Assembly: GCA_965116115.1 (NCBI GenBank)
Contig: OZ220486.1
Location: forward strand, 2,356,001-2,420,000
DNA from: JAPOXR01 sp965116115
Lineage (GTDB): Bacteria; Pseudomonadota; Alphaproteobacteria; Rhodobacterales; Rhodobacteraceae
Direction: 5' to 3'
DNA length: 64,000 bases
Below the pieces are notes generated by a model. That model was not told where the DNA came from and did no database searches. It saw only the letters and a program-made list of their open reading frames with translations. The translations under genes were made by a program, and so were the position numbers. Position 1 is the stretch's first letter, and each line of letters starts with the position of its first letter. Of this stretch, positions 15,986 through 24,531 are shown piece by piece.

Positions 15986-17059
15986 GTGCTGAATTCAGAT
16001 ACCGAAGTCGACTCCGAGGTTTTGCAGGCGGCTCTCAACTGTCTTCCGGATCCGGTGTTGATCGTAAACGCGAGCCTGCACATCGTATTCGCTAACCGAG
16101 CGGCTGTCCGCCTTTGCGGAATCGATCTTGCCGGGCAGCTTGTGGTTGCCGCGCTGCGCCATCCGGACGCGCTCGACTGTCTCACCGAGGCGGCCGAGAG
16201 CCGGTCAAAGACGAAAACGCGGATCATACTTTCCGAAAACGGAATTGAATCCAGATTCAAACTGTCGGCTGCGCCGATCTCCGGGAATGGCCGTACGGAA
16301 AATGCCCTTGCCGTCATGCTGAGAGACGACAGCGATTCTGACGGGGCCGGTCAGATGCGGCGGAGTTTCATCGCTAATGTCAGCCATGAACTCCGTTCAC
16401 CGCTGACGGCGCTGACAAGCTGCGCCGAAACGCTGAGAAACACGCCGCCGGAAGACAAAGAGGCGCGGTCCGCATTCCTGGATATCATCGAACAGGAGAC
16501 AAAGCGGATGAACCGTCTAGTCAGCGACCTGCTTTCTCTCTCCAAGCTGGAAGCGAATGAACGCGTGCGCCCGACAACACCCGTCAATATCCATGAAATA
16601 CTGGAGGCATCGGTCCGGTTGCTGCGCAGCACAGCCGACAGCCGGAAATCAACACTGCGGCTGAACAGCGGCGACGACGGCCTTCATGTGCTTGGCGACC
16701 CTGATCAGCTGAGTCAGGTATTTCTGAATCTGATTGAGAATTCACTGAAATACGGCTGTCACGGCGGATGCGTTGAAGTGACCTACCGCAGGGAGCCACA
16801 ATTTCCCGGCATTCAAGAAAATGCCGTGACAGTGGAAGTCTCCGACGATGGCCCCGGCATCGATCCGGTGCATCTGCCCCGTCTGACAGAACGCTTTTAC
16901 CGGGTTGACGATCACCGGTCGCAGAAAGTCGGCGGAACAGGCTTGGGCTTGGCTATCGTCAAACATATCGTGCAGCGGCACCGTGGCCGGCTGTCGATCA
17001 CCAGCGAGCCGGGAAAGGGCAGCGTCTTCCGCGTGACGCTGCCTGCGTCGGCAAGCTGA
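15986..17059 (+). CDS. phoR: Phosphate regulon sensor histidine kinase PhoR, N-terminally short
   Basis: A 357-residue kinase with a PAS domain (about residues 11-110, LNCLPDPVLIVNASLHIVFA), a dimerisation/phosphoacceptor box FIANVSHELRSPLTAL, N box NLIENSLKYG, G1 VSDDGPGID, F box ERFYRVD and G2 GGTGLGLAIVK. It would phosphorylate PhoB under phosphate limitation. The GTG start at 15986 is preceded by an in-frame TGA 12 nt upstream, so the reading cannot be extended. No membrane segment is present, whereas PhoR normally has an N-terminal hydrophobic anchor. The dead IS end 40 bp upstream suggests that the anchor and native promoter were lost. Confidence 0.88.
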   Translation: MLNSDTEVDSEVLQAALNCLPDPVLIVNASLHIVFANRAAVRLCGIDLAGQLVVAALRHPDALDCLTEAAESRSKTKTRIILSENGIESRFKLSAAPISGNGRTENALAVMLRDDSDSDGAGQMRRSFIANVSHELRSPLTALTSCAETLRNTPPEDKEARSAFLDIIEQETKRMNRLVSDLLSLSKLEANERVRPTTPVNIHEILEASVRLLRSTADSRKSTLRLNSGDDGLHVLGDPDQLSQVFLNLIENSLKYGCHGGCVEVTYRREPQFPGIQENAVTVEVSDDGPGIDPVHLPRLTERFYRVDDHRSQKVGGTGLGLAIVKHIVQRHRGRLSITSEPGKGSVFRVTLPASAS

Positions 17060-17101
17060 AGCCGGAGATTCGGACACAATCCGGCGGCACAATACATGAA
17101 A

Positions 17102-17119
17102 TTGTCATGACGTCGTCAC
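17102..17119 (+). promoter_or_regulatory. Candidate Pho box upstream of pstB
   Basis: TTGTCATGACGTCGTCAC has the 7-4-7 spacing of a PhoB half-site pair (consensus CTGTCAT N4 CTGTCAT). The first half matches 6 of 7, the second about 4 of 7. It lies 40 bp upstream of the first possible pstB start, where a PhoB-activated promoter would be expected. Confidence 0.45.
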
Positions 17120-17157
17120 ATTCGTGCAGTAAACAGCAGCTATGAATCGAACGGCTG

Positions 17158-17997
17158 ATGACTGCCGCGGAATTTTCAGAACGGCGACTCGAAACTGCGA
17201 TGGAAATCACGACCATTTCACAAAACCAGGCCACAAGACATGCTGTCAAGATATCCTCCAGCGATGTGTGTGTCTATTATTCGGGAACCCAGGCGCTGTT
17301 CAGCGTTTCTCTGGATATTCAGGACAATATGGTAACTGCGCTGATCGGCCCGTCCGGCTGCGGCAAATCAACTTATCTTCGCTGTCTGAACCGGATGAAC
17401 GACACAATCGAGAATTGCAGGGTTGAAGGCAATATCGAGCTTGACGGAGTCAGCATCCACGGACGCAACGTCGACCCGGTCCAGCTGCGCGCCAAAGTGG
17501 GGATGGTTTTTCAGAAGCCGAACCCGTTCCCGAAATCCGTCTATGACAATATCGCCTACGGACCGCGGATTCACGGGCTGGCGGGATCCAAGGAAGAGCT
17601 TGACGAAATCGTGGAATCGTCGCTGCGTAAGGCGGCGCTTTGGGATGAGGTCAAAGACAGGTTGCAAGCGCCCGGAACCGGACTGTCGGGCGGACAGCAG
17701 CAGCGGCTGTGCATCGCCCGGGCCATCGCGACACAGCCGGAACTGCTGTTGATGGACGAGCCGTGCTCGGCCTTGGACCCGATCGCGACATCGCAGATTG
17801 AAGATCTGATAGGCCAACTTCGCGAGAGTTTTTCAGTGGTCATTGTGACGCATTCGATGCAGCAGGCCGCGAGGGTCAGCCAAAAGACCGCGTTTTTCCA
17901 TCTCGGCAACCTGGTTGAAGTGAATGACACGGAATCAATGTTCACCAATCCTCAGGATGAACGGACAGAAAGCTATATCACCGGGCGAATCGGCTAG
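17158..17997 (+). CDS. pstB: Phosphate import ATP-binding protein PstB
   Basis: Up to 279 residues (265 if ATG 17200, MEITTISQ, is the start; neither start has a clear ribosome site). It shows the PstB pattern: Walker A IGPSGCGKSTYLRCLNRMND, VGMVFQKPNPFPKSVYDNIA, signature LSGGQQQRLCIAR, Walker B LLLMDEPCSALDP. PstB powers high-affinity phosphate uptake and takes part with PhoU in holding PhoR inactive. The genes for its membrane partners PstC and PstA and for PstS are not between phoR and pstB as is usual, nor anywhere else in the window. Confidence 0.95.
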   Translation: MTAAEFSERRLETAMEITTISQNQATRHAVKISSSDVCVYYSGTQALFSVSLDIQDNMVTALIGPSGCGKSTYLRCLNRMNDTIENCRVEGNIELDGVSIHGRNVDPVQLRAKVGMVFQKPNPFPKSVYDNIAYGPRIHGLAGSKEELDEIVESSLRKAALWDEVKDRLQAPGTGLSGGQQQRLCIARAIATQPELLLMDEPCSALDPIATSQIEDLIGQLRESFSVVIVTHSMQQAARVSQKTAFFHLGNLVEVNDTESMFTNPQDERTESYITGRIG

Positions 17998-18003
17998 AAT
18001 TCA

Positions 18004-18723
18004 ATGAATCCCGAATCCAAACATATCAATGCGGCATTTGATCAGGATCTTGACCGCCTGCTGACTCAACTGATGACCATGGGCGGCTTGGTCGAAAACT
18101 CCATCCGCGAGGCCACGCGCGCTTTGTTGACCTACGATATTGATCTCGCGGAACAGGTGGTCAGGGACGACACGCGGATTGACTCTTTGCAAGGGGACAT
18201 TCACATGGCTGCGGTTAACTGCATCGCGCTCCGGCAGCCGCAAGCCACGGATCTGCGCATGGTTATCGCCGTGATGCGGATATCAGATGCGCTGGAACGC
18301 GCTGCTGATTATTCCAAAAACACGGCCAAGCGAACCTCGGTGATCGTGCAGATACCGCCGCTGGCAAGCACGATCGCCTCTCTGGGCCGTCTTGCCAAGG
18401 CCACGCAGTTCTTGGTCAAAGACGCGCTTGACGCCTTCATACAGACAGATGAAATCAAGGCGCGGAATGTGATTTCACGCGACCAAGAGATTGATCAGAT
18501 GCACGGCAGCCTGTTCCGTGAATACCTGACATACATGCTGGAAGATCCCAAAATCATCACCCCGACGATGCATTTGCTTTTCATAGCCAAGAACATTGAG
18601 CGGACCGCCGATCATGCGACAGCGATCGCTGAACAGACTGTCTATCTGATCACAGGATTTCTTCCCGAAGGAGAACGCCTGAAAAACGATGATTCCGCCT
18701 ACGCGGCATCAGACCATTCTTGA
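18004..18723 (+). CDS. phoU: Phosphate signalling regulator PhoU
   Basis: A 239-residue all-helical protein made of two PhoU repeats (about residues 15-105 and 120-215) with the metal-binding ExxxD-type patterns, for example MGGLVENSIREATRALLT and IAKNIERTADHATAIAEQTV. It dampens PhoR signalling when phosphate is plentiful and limits Pst activity. It starts 6 bp after pstB and is followed by phoB 19 bp later, so pstB-phoU-phoB read as one transcript. Confidence 0.95.
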   Translation: MNPESKHINAAFDQDLDRLLTQLMTMGGLVENSIREATRALLTYDIDLAEQVVRDDTRIDSLQGDIHMAAVNCIALRQPQATDLRMVIAVMRISDALERAADYSKNTAKRTSVIVQIPPLASTIASLGRLAKATQFLVKDALDAFIQTDEIKARNVISRDQEIDQMHGSLFREYLTYMLEDPKIITPTMHLLFIAKNIERTADHATAIAEQTVYLITGFLPEGERLKNDDSAYAASDHS

Positions 18724-18742
18724 ATTATGAGGACATACAGGC

Positions 18743-19432
18743 GTGAGCGAGCGCGGCCCCTTGATTCTGATTGTTGAGGACGATGATGCGCAACGCAATC
18801 TGTTATCCTACAATATCAAGCTCGCTGGATTTTCGGTGATAACCGCTGAAACCGGCGAGCAGGCGCTGCAGCATTTCAGCAGCCATTCTCCTGATCTAGT
18901 GCTGCTGGACTGGATGATTCCCGGAATCAACGGGATCAATCTCTGCAGGATCATCAAGAGCGGCAAAGACACACGTGACGTTCCGGTTTTAATGATCTCC
19001 GCGAGGACGGAAGAAGAAGACCGGGTGAGGGGGCTCGACTCTGGAGCCGATGATTACCTCGTCAAGCCGTATTCAGTGTCTGAACTCATGGCACGGATCA
19101 GGGCCTTGCTGCGCCGCGTGCGACCGACTGTTTCGGGAGCCCGGCTGACTTTTCTGGACATCGAGCTTGATCCGGTCAGGCACCGGGTCACCCGCGGCGG
19201 CGGCGAGATCGAGCTTCGCCCGACGGAGTACCGCTTGCTGGAAGCCCTCATTGAACATCCCGGCCGCGTCTGGTCCAGGCAGCAGCTTCTTGACAGAGTC
19301 TGGGGCCGCAATATCTATGTGGAGGACCGTACTGTTGATGTTCACGTCGGACGGCTCCGCAAGGCACTTTGCAGCAGCGGCGGCGCCGATCCTTTCCGCA
19401 CAGTCAGAGGCATCGGATATTCACTCGGGTGA
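18743..19432 (+). CDS. phoB: Phosphate regulon response regulator PhoB
   Basis: A 229-residue OmpR-class regulator starting at GTG 18743 behind an AGGA site. The receiver domain has the acidic pair VEDDD, phosphoacceptor Asp in LVLLDWMIPG, and KPYS with the conserved Lys. The winged-helix domain (about residues 130-229) includes ELRPTEYRLLEALIEHPGR and RTVDVHVGRLRKAL, which is typical of PhoB. It would activate Pho-box promoters such as the candidate at 17102. Confidence 0.95.
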   Translation: MSERGPLILIVEDDDAQRNLLSYNIKLAGFSVITAETGEQALQHFSSHSPDLVLLDWMIPGINGINLCRIIKSGKDTRDVPVLMISARTEEEDRVRGLDSGADDYLVKPYSVSELMARIRALLRRVRPTVSGARLTFLDIELDPVRHRVTRGGGEIELRPTEYRLLEALIEHPGRVWSRQQLLDRVWGRNIYVEDRTVDVHVGRLRKALCSSGGADPFRTVRGIGYSLG

Positions 19433-19571
19433 CCCACTGCGGAACGCCGGGTGGCAGCGGCAGCTTCAGCACGTGGATCGATTGAGCCGGCCTGATTCGA
19501 TTTTCTGAGGCGCGAACAGATCAATAGGTGTGCCCCGCACAGGCGCACGATGTGACCATGCAGGGTTCCTC

Positions 19572-20507
19572 TCAGTGAGACGCGCGTCCCGCGAACACAG
19601 CTGAAAGATCGGGGGCGTCCAGCCAAACATCGATCTCCGCGAGTCCGGCGGCGCCGATCCGCACCCGGACATCACGGGGCAGGGGGCCGAACCGCCGCTC
19701 CAGAAGGCGCGTCAGGGTCCCGGCCTTGCCGAGCGCTTCGCCTTTCTTGATTCCGCGGGCTTCGCCCTGTTCGAGCAGCGTTTCCGCGATGGTTCCCATG
19801 AGCCCCTCCGGTTCGTTCTGTCCTTCGTTCCGCAGAAGGGTCCGCAGCGTGTCCATGTCGGCGTCGTAGACGCGCAGGATGTATTCCAGAACCTGCCGCG
19901 TCAGATCGCCGTCCTCGGACAGGGCCGCCGCAATCTCCGCCATGCGGGAAAGAGCCTCCCGCCGCAGCGTGATGAACCCCGCCCGGAGGGCGGCGTCGCG
20001 CGCCAGGCCGTCGATCTCCATGGCCCGCAGGTTGCGCAGGATATAGCCTTCGCCGGGCAGGAAAGCAAGACCGGGATCGTCCGAGGCGATCATCTCCCGC
20101 AGGCCCGCGGGAACCGACCAGTCCGCTTCCCCGTGATACACGACGACCGGAATGACCGGCGGCAGGGCGCGCAGCCGCGCCGCGGAGCCGCCGGCGAACC
20201 GTTTCCAGATGCGCAGCATGTAAGACGCCAGCTGCAGGGGCAGACCGGGATCCGGGGTCGATTTATGCTCGCAGAGAATGTAGACCGCGACGTCTCCGCC
20301 TGAAGCCAGCCTGGCCTTCAGAAGCACGTCGCTCTGGCTGGCCGCGAGGGCCTCGTCGACGAAACTGCCGTCGACGATCTCGGGCGGGACGTCGACCAGC
20401 CGCTCCGCGATGCTGTCCGGCAGATGCCGCCGCAGGAAATCCCGCGTCCGCTCCGGATCGGACAGCAGGGAGCGGAAAAGCGCGTCATGGGGCACGGGCA
20501 CCGGCAT
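19572..20507 (-). CDS. Rpn-type PD-(D/E)XK recombination-promoting nuclease/putative transposase
   Basis: About 311 residues from ATG 20507 (MPVPVPHDALFRSLLSDPE). The PHDALFRSLLSDPERTRDFLRRHLP opening followed by SQSDVLLKARLASGGDVAVYILCEHKSTPD is the signature of Rpn/YhgA-like proteins; Asp in SDVLL and Glu in CEHKS correspond to the PD-(D/E)XK active site. The C-terminal LTRLLERRFGPLPRDVRVRI resembles the short helical tail of DUF4351-type relatives. Such genes promote RecA-independent recombination in E. coli and are common in selfish or phase-variable loci. It stands alone, convergent with phoB. Confidence 0.87.
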   Translation of the reverse strand: MPVPVPHDALFRSLLSDPERTRDFLRRHLPDSIAERLVDVPPEIVDGSFVDEALAASQSDVLLKARLASGGDVAVYILCEHKSTPDPGLPLQLASYMLRIWKRFAGGSAARLRALPPVIPVVVYHGEADWSVPAGLREMIASDDPGLAFLPGEGYILRNLRAMEIDGLARDAALRAGFITLRREALSRMAEIAAALSEDGDLTRQVLEYILRVYDADMDTLRTLLRNEGQNEPEGLMGTIAETLLEQGEARGIKKGEALGKAGTLTRLLERRFGPLPRDVRVRIGAAGLAEIDVWLDAPDLSAVFAGRASH

Positions 20508-21096
20508 CGTCAGGTCTTGCCCGTGCACCTGCCGCCGCAGATACCGACCGGCGCGAACACGCCGGAACCGCTGATGCACATGATCAAACCAGAACCCTCA
20601 ACGGCTGTGCTGGACTTGCCGGACTGCCGGCAGTCCGGTTCCGGGTATCAGCGGCAGCGCTTGACTGCCTTCCGCCGCACGGCGGAAACCGGAGCGCTGC
20701 CCGAACCACATGCGGGCGGGTATCCCGCGCTTGACCCATGTACCGCAGCGGTTGATGCCGAAACCATGTACGGTCACGATAAGTCCGGCAGACATCGGAC
20801 AAGTCCAGCTCTTTCGCCGCATTATTCATCAGGGCAGGCCGACGGCTGCCGCCATATCTACTACAGCTTAATCCCGATAGAGAGGATGCCGGCTGACACC
20901 GTTGATGCATTTCATAGTTTTATGGGCGTTTTATGGGCCGAGTTTAATCGGCGTCGTTTTCATCAATTATGCCGATAATATATATTATGTTAAATTTACG
21001 GCAATCCAGATTTTTCAGCCGGGGTTGCAAATCGCCGCGGTTTCAAGGATCCTCGCCGTTTGCGGAACCGCCGAAGAACAGGACAGGAAACCGAAC
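20508..21096. other. Gene-poor spacer with AT-rich promoter zone before aroQ
   Basis: No supported gene was found in these 589 bp. Short open frames on both strands match nothing recognisable. The last part, about 20920-21010, is distinctly AT-rich (for example TATATATTATGTTAAATTT) and probably carries the aroQ promoter. An inverted repeat GGACTGCC/GGCAGTCC lies near 20621-20638 (GACTGCCGGCAGTC at its core). Confidence 0.5.
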
Positions 21097-21543
21097 ATGG
21101 CCTCGATCTTGATTGCCAACGGCCCTAATCTTAATCTGCTCGGTCGGCGCCAGCCTGAGATATACGGCTCGGCAAAACTTGCGGATATTGAAGCTTTGTG
21201 CCGCAAGCGAGCGGATGCGCACGGCTTGGAAATTGAGTTCGTGCAGTCCAATTATGAAGGCGGACTGGTCGATGCCGTTCAATCAGCGACTCAGAGGCAT
21301 CAAGGGATCGTGATCAATCCGGCCGCCTACACCCATACTTCCATCGCCATTGCCGACGCATTGACCGCCGCTGGTCTGCCGGTCATTGAAGTCCATTTGT
21401 CTAACATATACCGGCGCGAGCCTTTCCGTTCGCATTCGTACGTATCGCCGGTCGCCTGCGGCGTCATTTGCGGACTGGGAGAATCGGGCTACGCATTCGC
21501 GGTGGAGGCCTTGGCACGGAAGATAATCCACGGCGTTTCCTGA
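21097..21543 (+). CDS. aroQ: 3-dehydroquinate dehydratase, type II
   Basis: A 148-residue enzyme from ATG 21097 with a GGACAGGA ribosome site. The active-site signature LIANGPNLNLLGRRQPEIYG includes the catalytic Tyr (here IYG) and Arg; INPAAYTHTSIAIADAL and EVHLSNIYRREPFRSHSYVS carry the conserved Asn, His and Arg. It catalyses the third step of the shikimate pathway in the cytoplasm. In many alphaproteobacteria accBC follows; here aroQ is convergent with tsf with a 21-bp gap. Confidence 0.95.
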   Translation: MASILIANGPNLNLLGRRQPEIYGSAKLADIEALCRKRADAHGLEIEFVQSNYEGGLVDAVQSATQRHQGIVINPAAYTHTSIAIADALTAAGLPVIEVHLSNIYRREPFRSHSYVSPVACGVICGLGESGYAFAVEALARKIIHGVS

Positions 21544-21564
21544 CCAACGCCGCCGGAGACGCTG

Positions 21565-22392
21565 TCATTCAGCGGCTTCGCCGACCTTCATGAATGCGTA
21601 TCCGCGGACTGTCACCCCTGCCTCATCGGCGGCCTTCTTGACAGATATCTCAGGATTGATAACAAACTTTTGATTCAAAAGCGTTTCTGTCTGGAAGAAC
21701 TTCCGCATCCCGCCGTCTACGATCTTTTCGATGATCGACGGCGGTTTGCCGGTGGATTTGGCGATTTCGGCGAGCACCTGCCTCTCCCGGGCCACCCTTT
21801 CGGCGGGCGCGTCCTCTTCGGACAGCGCGATCGGATTCGCCGCAGCCACATGCATGGCGATCTGACGGCCGATTCCTTTGTCATTTCCATCAAACGCCAC
21901 CAAGACTCCGATTTTGCCGATCCCTGGTTCCGTCTGATTGTGGACATAGCTGGCGATGTTCTCCCCTGTGATTTTCTTCATCCGGCTGACCGCCATATTC
22001 TCGCCCAGCGCGGCGATCTGCGCCGATAGCCCTTCGGCGACTGTGCTTCCGCCCATGTCCGACGCCATCAACGCCTCAAGATCTTCATTGGAAACAGCAG
22101 CTTTGGCGACTTTTCTGACAAACTCGCAGAATGAATTGTTGCGTGCCACGAAATCGGTCTCGGAATTGACTTCGACCAGCACGCCGACGCCGTCTTCGAC
22201 CAGCACGCCGATCTGGCCTTCTCTGGTCGCCCGTCCGGATTTCTTGGCGGCTTTGGCGATGCCTTTCGTGCGCAGCCAATCGACTGCCGCCTCGATTTCG
22301 CCGCCCGTTTCAACGAGCGCTTTCTTTGCATCCATTATTCCCGCGCCGGTCATCGCGCGCAGTTCCTTGACCATGGCAGCTGAAACAGTCAT
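21565..22392 (-). CDS. tsf: Translation elongation factor Ts
   Basis: A 275-residue protein from ATG 22392 (MTVSAAMVKELRAMTGAGIMD). It has the N-terminal UBA-like domain, then the EF-Tu interacting TDFVARN motif, the core and the C-terminal module. It is the guanine nucleotide exchange factor for EF-Tu. It is slightly shorter than many homologues, and the N-terminal frame extension back to 22638 runs through the rpsB end and is not used. It follows rpsB with a 67-bp spacer in the standard order; pyrH and frr, often next, are not downstream. Confidence 0.96.
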   Translation of the reverse strand: MTVSAAMVKELRAMTGAGIMDAKKALVETGGEIEAAVDWLRTKGIAKAAKKSGRATREGQIGVLVEDGVGVLVEVNSETDFVARNNSFCEFVRKVAKAAVSNEDLEALMASDMGGSTVAEGLSAQIAALGENMAVSRMKKITGENIASYVHNQTEPGIGKIGVLVAFDGNDKGIGRQIAMHVAAANPIALSEEDAPAERVARERQVLAEIAKSTGKPPSIIEKIVDGGMRKFFQTETLLNQKFVINPEISVKKAADEAGVTVRGYAFMKVGEAAE

Positions 22393-22459
22393 GGGTTTCT
22401 CCTTGCCCTCGGCAATCCGGTTCTGATCTGGCCTGCGAAGACTGACTTCGCGGCCCGGC

Positions 22460-23395
22460 TCAGAACTGTTCGGCTTTTTTCTCTTCCAATGCGCCGCCGA
22501 TGTCATCTGACGCCTTGACGCTTTCATTTTCCGCGGCATCGCCTTCATCTCGCGCAGCATCCCTTGACTCCGCGGACTCTGAACCTTCCTGTGCCCGTCC
22601 GCCGTCCACGGTTTCACCCGCTGACGGCTCGGTTTCACCCGGAAGGTCTGAAATCACTTCATCCACACTTTCAACAGAGGATCCCAGATCCTCGCCCCGA
22701 TCACTGATCTCCTTTTGCAGTCCGGCAATCGCCGCCCGCGACATCAGTTCACAATACAGCGCGATAGACCGGGCGGCATCATCATTTCCCGGAATAAGAA
22801 AATCGACATTGCGCGGCGTGCAGTTCGTGTCCACAACCGCCACTACTGGAATTCCGAGCTTTGCCGCCTCTGCGATAGCGATCGCTTCCTTTTTGACATC
22901 AATCACGAAGAGCATGGCCGGAAGTCCTCTCATTTCGCGGATCCCGCCCAGCGACGCCTGAAGCTTCGCCTGTTCGCGGCGCATGCCCAGCAACTCTTTC
23001 TTGGTCAGTCCCTCAATCCCCGCATCCAGTTTCTCATCAATTGAGTTCAAACGCTGAATTGAGTTCGAGACCGTCTTCCAGTTGGTCAATGTGCCGCCGA
23101 GCCATCTCTGATTGATGTAAAACTGGGCACTGGCGGTCGCAGCGTCCTTGATCGGCTTCTGCGCCTGCCGTTTTGTTCCGACGAACAGGATGCTGCCGCC
23201 TCCCGCCACCGTATCGGTGACCGTCTTCAGAGCCGCATCCAGCATTGGAACCGTCTGCGTAAGGTCAATGATGTGTATGCCGTTCTTTTTGCTGTGAATA
23301 TATTCAGCCATCAAGGGATTCCACCGGTGCGTTTGATGGCCGTAATGCACGCCGGCCTCGATCAGCTGACGCATTGTGAAGTCTGGCACTGACAT
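22460..23395 (-). CDS. rpsB: 30S ribosomal protein S2 with acidic C-terminal extension
   Basis: A 311-residue S2 starting MSVPDFTMRQLIEAGVHYGH with the expected THRWNPLM, FVGTKRQAQ, NQRWLGGTLTNW and IPVVAVVDTNCTP stretches. The S2 fold ends near residue 240. The remaining about 70 residues are rich in Glu, Asp, Ser and Ala (for example VESVDEVISDLPGETEP) and should be disordered. C-terminal extensions on S2 are known in alphaproteobacteria, but this one is long and strongly acidic. S2 is needed for S1 binding and translation initiation. Confidence 0.96.
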   Translation of the reverse strand: MSVPDFTMRQLIEAGVHYGHQTHRWNPLMAEYIHSKKNGIHIIDLTQTVPMLDAALKTVTDTVAGGGSILFVGTKRQAQKPIKDAATASAQFYINQRWLGGTLTNWKTVSNSIQRLNSIDEKLDAGIEGLTKKELLGMRREQAKLQASLGGIREMRGLPAMLFVIDVKKEAIAIAEAAKLGIPVVAVVDTNCTPRNVDFLIPGNDDAARSIALYCELMSRAAIAGLQKEISDRGEDLGSSVESVDEVISDLPGETEPSAGETVDGGRAQEGSESAESRDAARDEGDAAENESVKASDDIGGALEEKKAEQF

Positions 23396-23751
23396 ATCGT
23401 CTCCTTTCCGGTTTAAGCCTCAACGGGATTACAGATTCTTGATCCAACCGGAGGACAGTGACCACGAAATCTCCGCAGCCGCGCCCGAGTCCCGTCTGTG
23501 AATTGACCCCGATGCTTAAGCCCCGGAGCGCGGTTTGGCAAGGCATTTTCCGTGCCAAACTGTCTGAAAAATCCACTAGCCAGCCGCAGACACAAAGTTT
23601 TTGCGCTCAGCGCCGGTCAGGACGGCAGGATGGACCGATCCCGAAATACCGCACAGATCTGCTGGGCCGCGCCGGTCAATGCGGGTTCACGATCCTCGGA
23701 ACAGGCGGCTTGACCTGTTGCGGCGCACGGGGCGGATCAGCCGGAGAGCAT

Positions 23752-23780
23752 TTGACATTCGCCGCCGAGTCGGATTCTTA
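23752..23780 (+). promoter_or_regulatory. Candidate sigma-70 promoter for the DUF502 gene
   Basis: TTGACA (23752-23757) is followed after 17 bp by TTCTTA (23775-23780), 63 bp upstream of the DUF502 start. The -35 is perfect, the -10 weak. The rest of the 447-bp spacer 23396-23842 between divergent rpsB and this gene holds no recognisable gene; it must also contain the rpsB promoter, which I could not place. Confidence 0.45.
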
Positions 23781-23842
23781 GCGTGCCAGCGGCGGTTCCA
23801 ATTCACAGATGTTCCGGCCCCATATTTTGTTGAAGGCGAAAA

Positions 23843-24514
23843 ATGAAGTTCTTTGCAGCGCTTCGGGCCAATTTTCTCACTGGCCTGGTTGTCGTCGCTC
23901 CGGTCGGCCTGACGATTTATCTTGTATGGACAGCTATAGGAATCATCGATTCGTGGGTGCTGCCGTTAATCCCTTCCCGGTACCAGCCGGCATCGTTTCT
24001 GGGAATTGACATCCGGGGAGCGGGACTGGCCGTCTTCCTCGTCTTCACCGTATTTGTCGGCTATGTCGCGAAGGGATTGATCGGCCGCTGGCTTCTCGGC
24101 CGCGGGGAATTGCTGGTCTCTCGGATGCCGGTTGTGCGATCGGTGTACAGGGGCTTGAAGCAGATCGCGGAAGCCATTGTCGACAAATCCGCGATGTCAT
24201 TCGACCGCGTCTGCTTGGTCGAATATCCGCGCAAGGGAGTTTGGGCCATCGCCTTTTACTCCAACGACGCGCGTTCGGAGATTCGCGATTATCTCGGGTC
24301 AGAACGCAAGTTCATAAGCGTGTTTCTGCCCACGACGCCCAATCCCACTTCCGGCTTCCTTTTGTTTATCCCCGAAGACGGGGTGAAATACCTTGAGATG
24401 AGCGTCGAGGACGCCGCGAAACTGGTGATCTCGGCAGGACTGGTCTACCCCAGTCCCGAGGATCTGCCCGTAACTCCGGCCCCGCCAGGAAGGACGCAGG
24501 CGATTGACCGGTAA
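23843..24514 (+). CDS. DUF502 family membrane protein
   Basis: A 223-residue protein with two N-terminal membrane segments (FLTGLVVVAPVGLTIYLVWT and AGLAVFLVFTVFVGYVAKGL) followed by a soluble domain containing MPVVRSVYRGLKQIAEAIVD, VCLVEYPRKGVWAIAF and FLPTTPNPTSGFLLFIPEDG. These are the hallmarks of DUF502, a widespread alphaproteobacterial inner-membrane family of unknown molecular function. It is a single gene, convergent with the family-5 SBP gene (17-bp gap). Confidence 0.9.
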   Translation: MKFFAALRANFLTGLVVVAPVGLTIYLVWTAIGIIDSWVLPLIPSRYQPASFLGIDIRGAGLAVFLVFTVFVGYVAKGLIGRWLLGRGELLVSRMPVVRSVYRGLKQIAEAIVDKSAMSFDRVCLVEYPRKGVWAIAFYSNDARSEIRDYLGSERKFISVFLPTTPNPTSGFLLFIPEDGVKYLEMSVEDAAKLVISAGLVYPSPEDLPVTPAPPGRTQAIDR

Positions 24515-24531
24515 CGGTTCAAGCCGGCAGT

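Noticed and set aside
20584..20910. 108-codon minus-strand open frame before aroQ
   Set aside because: No recognisable domain or ribosome site, and low-complexity Arg-rich composition typical of GC-rich non-coding frames.
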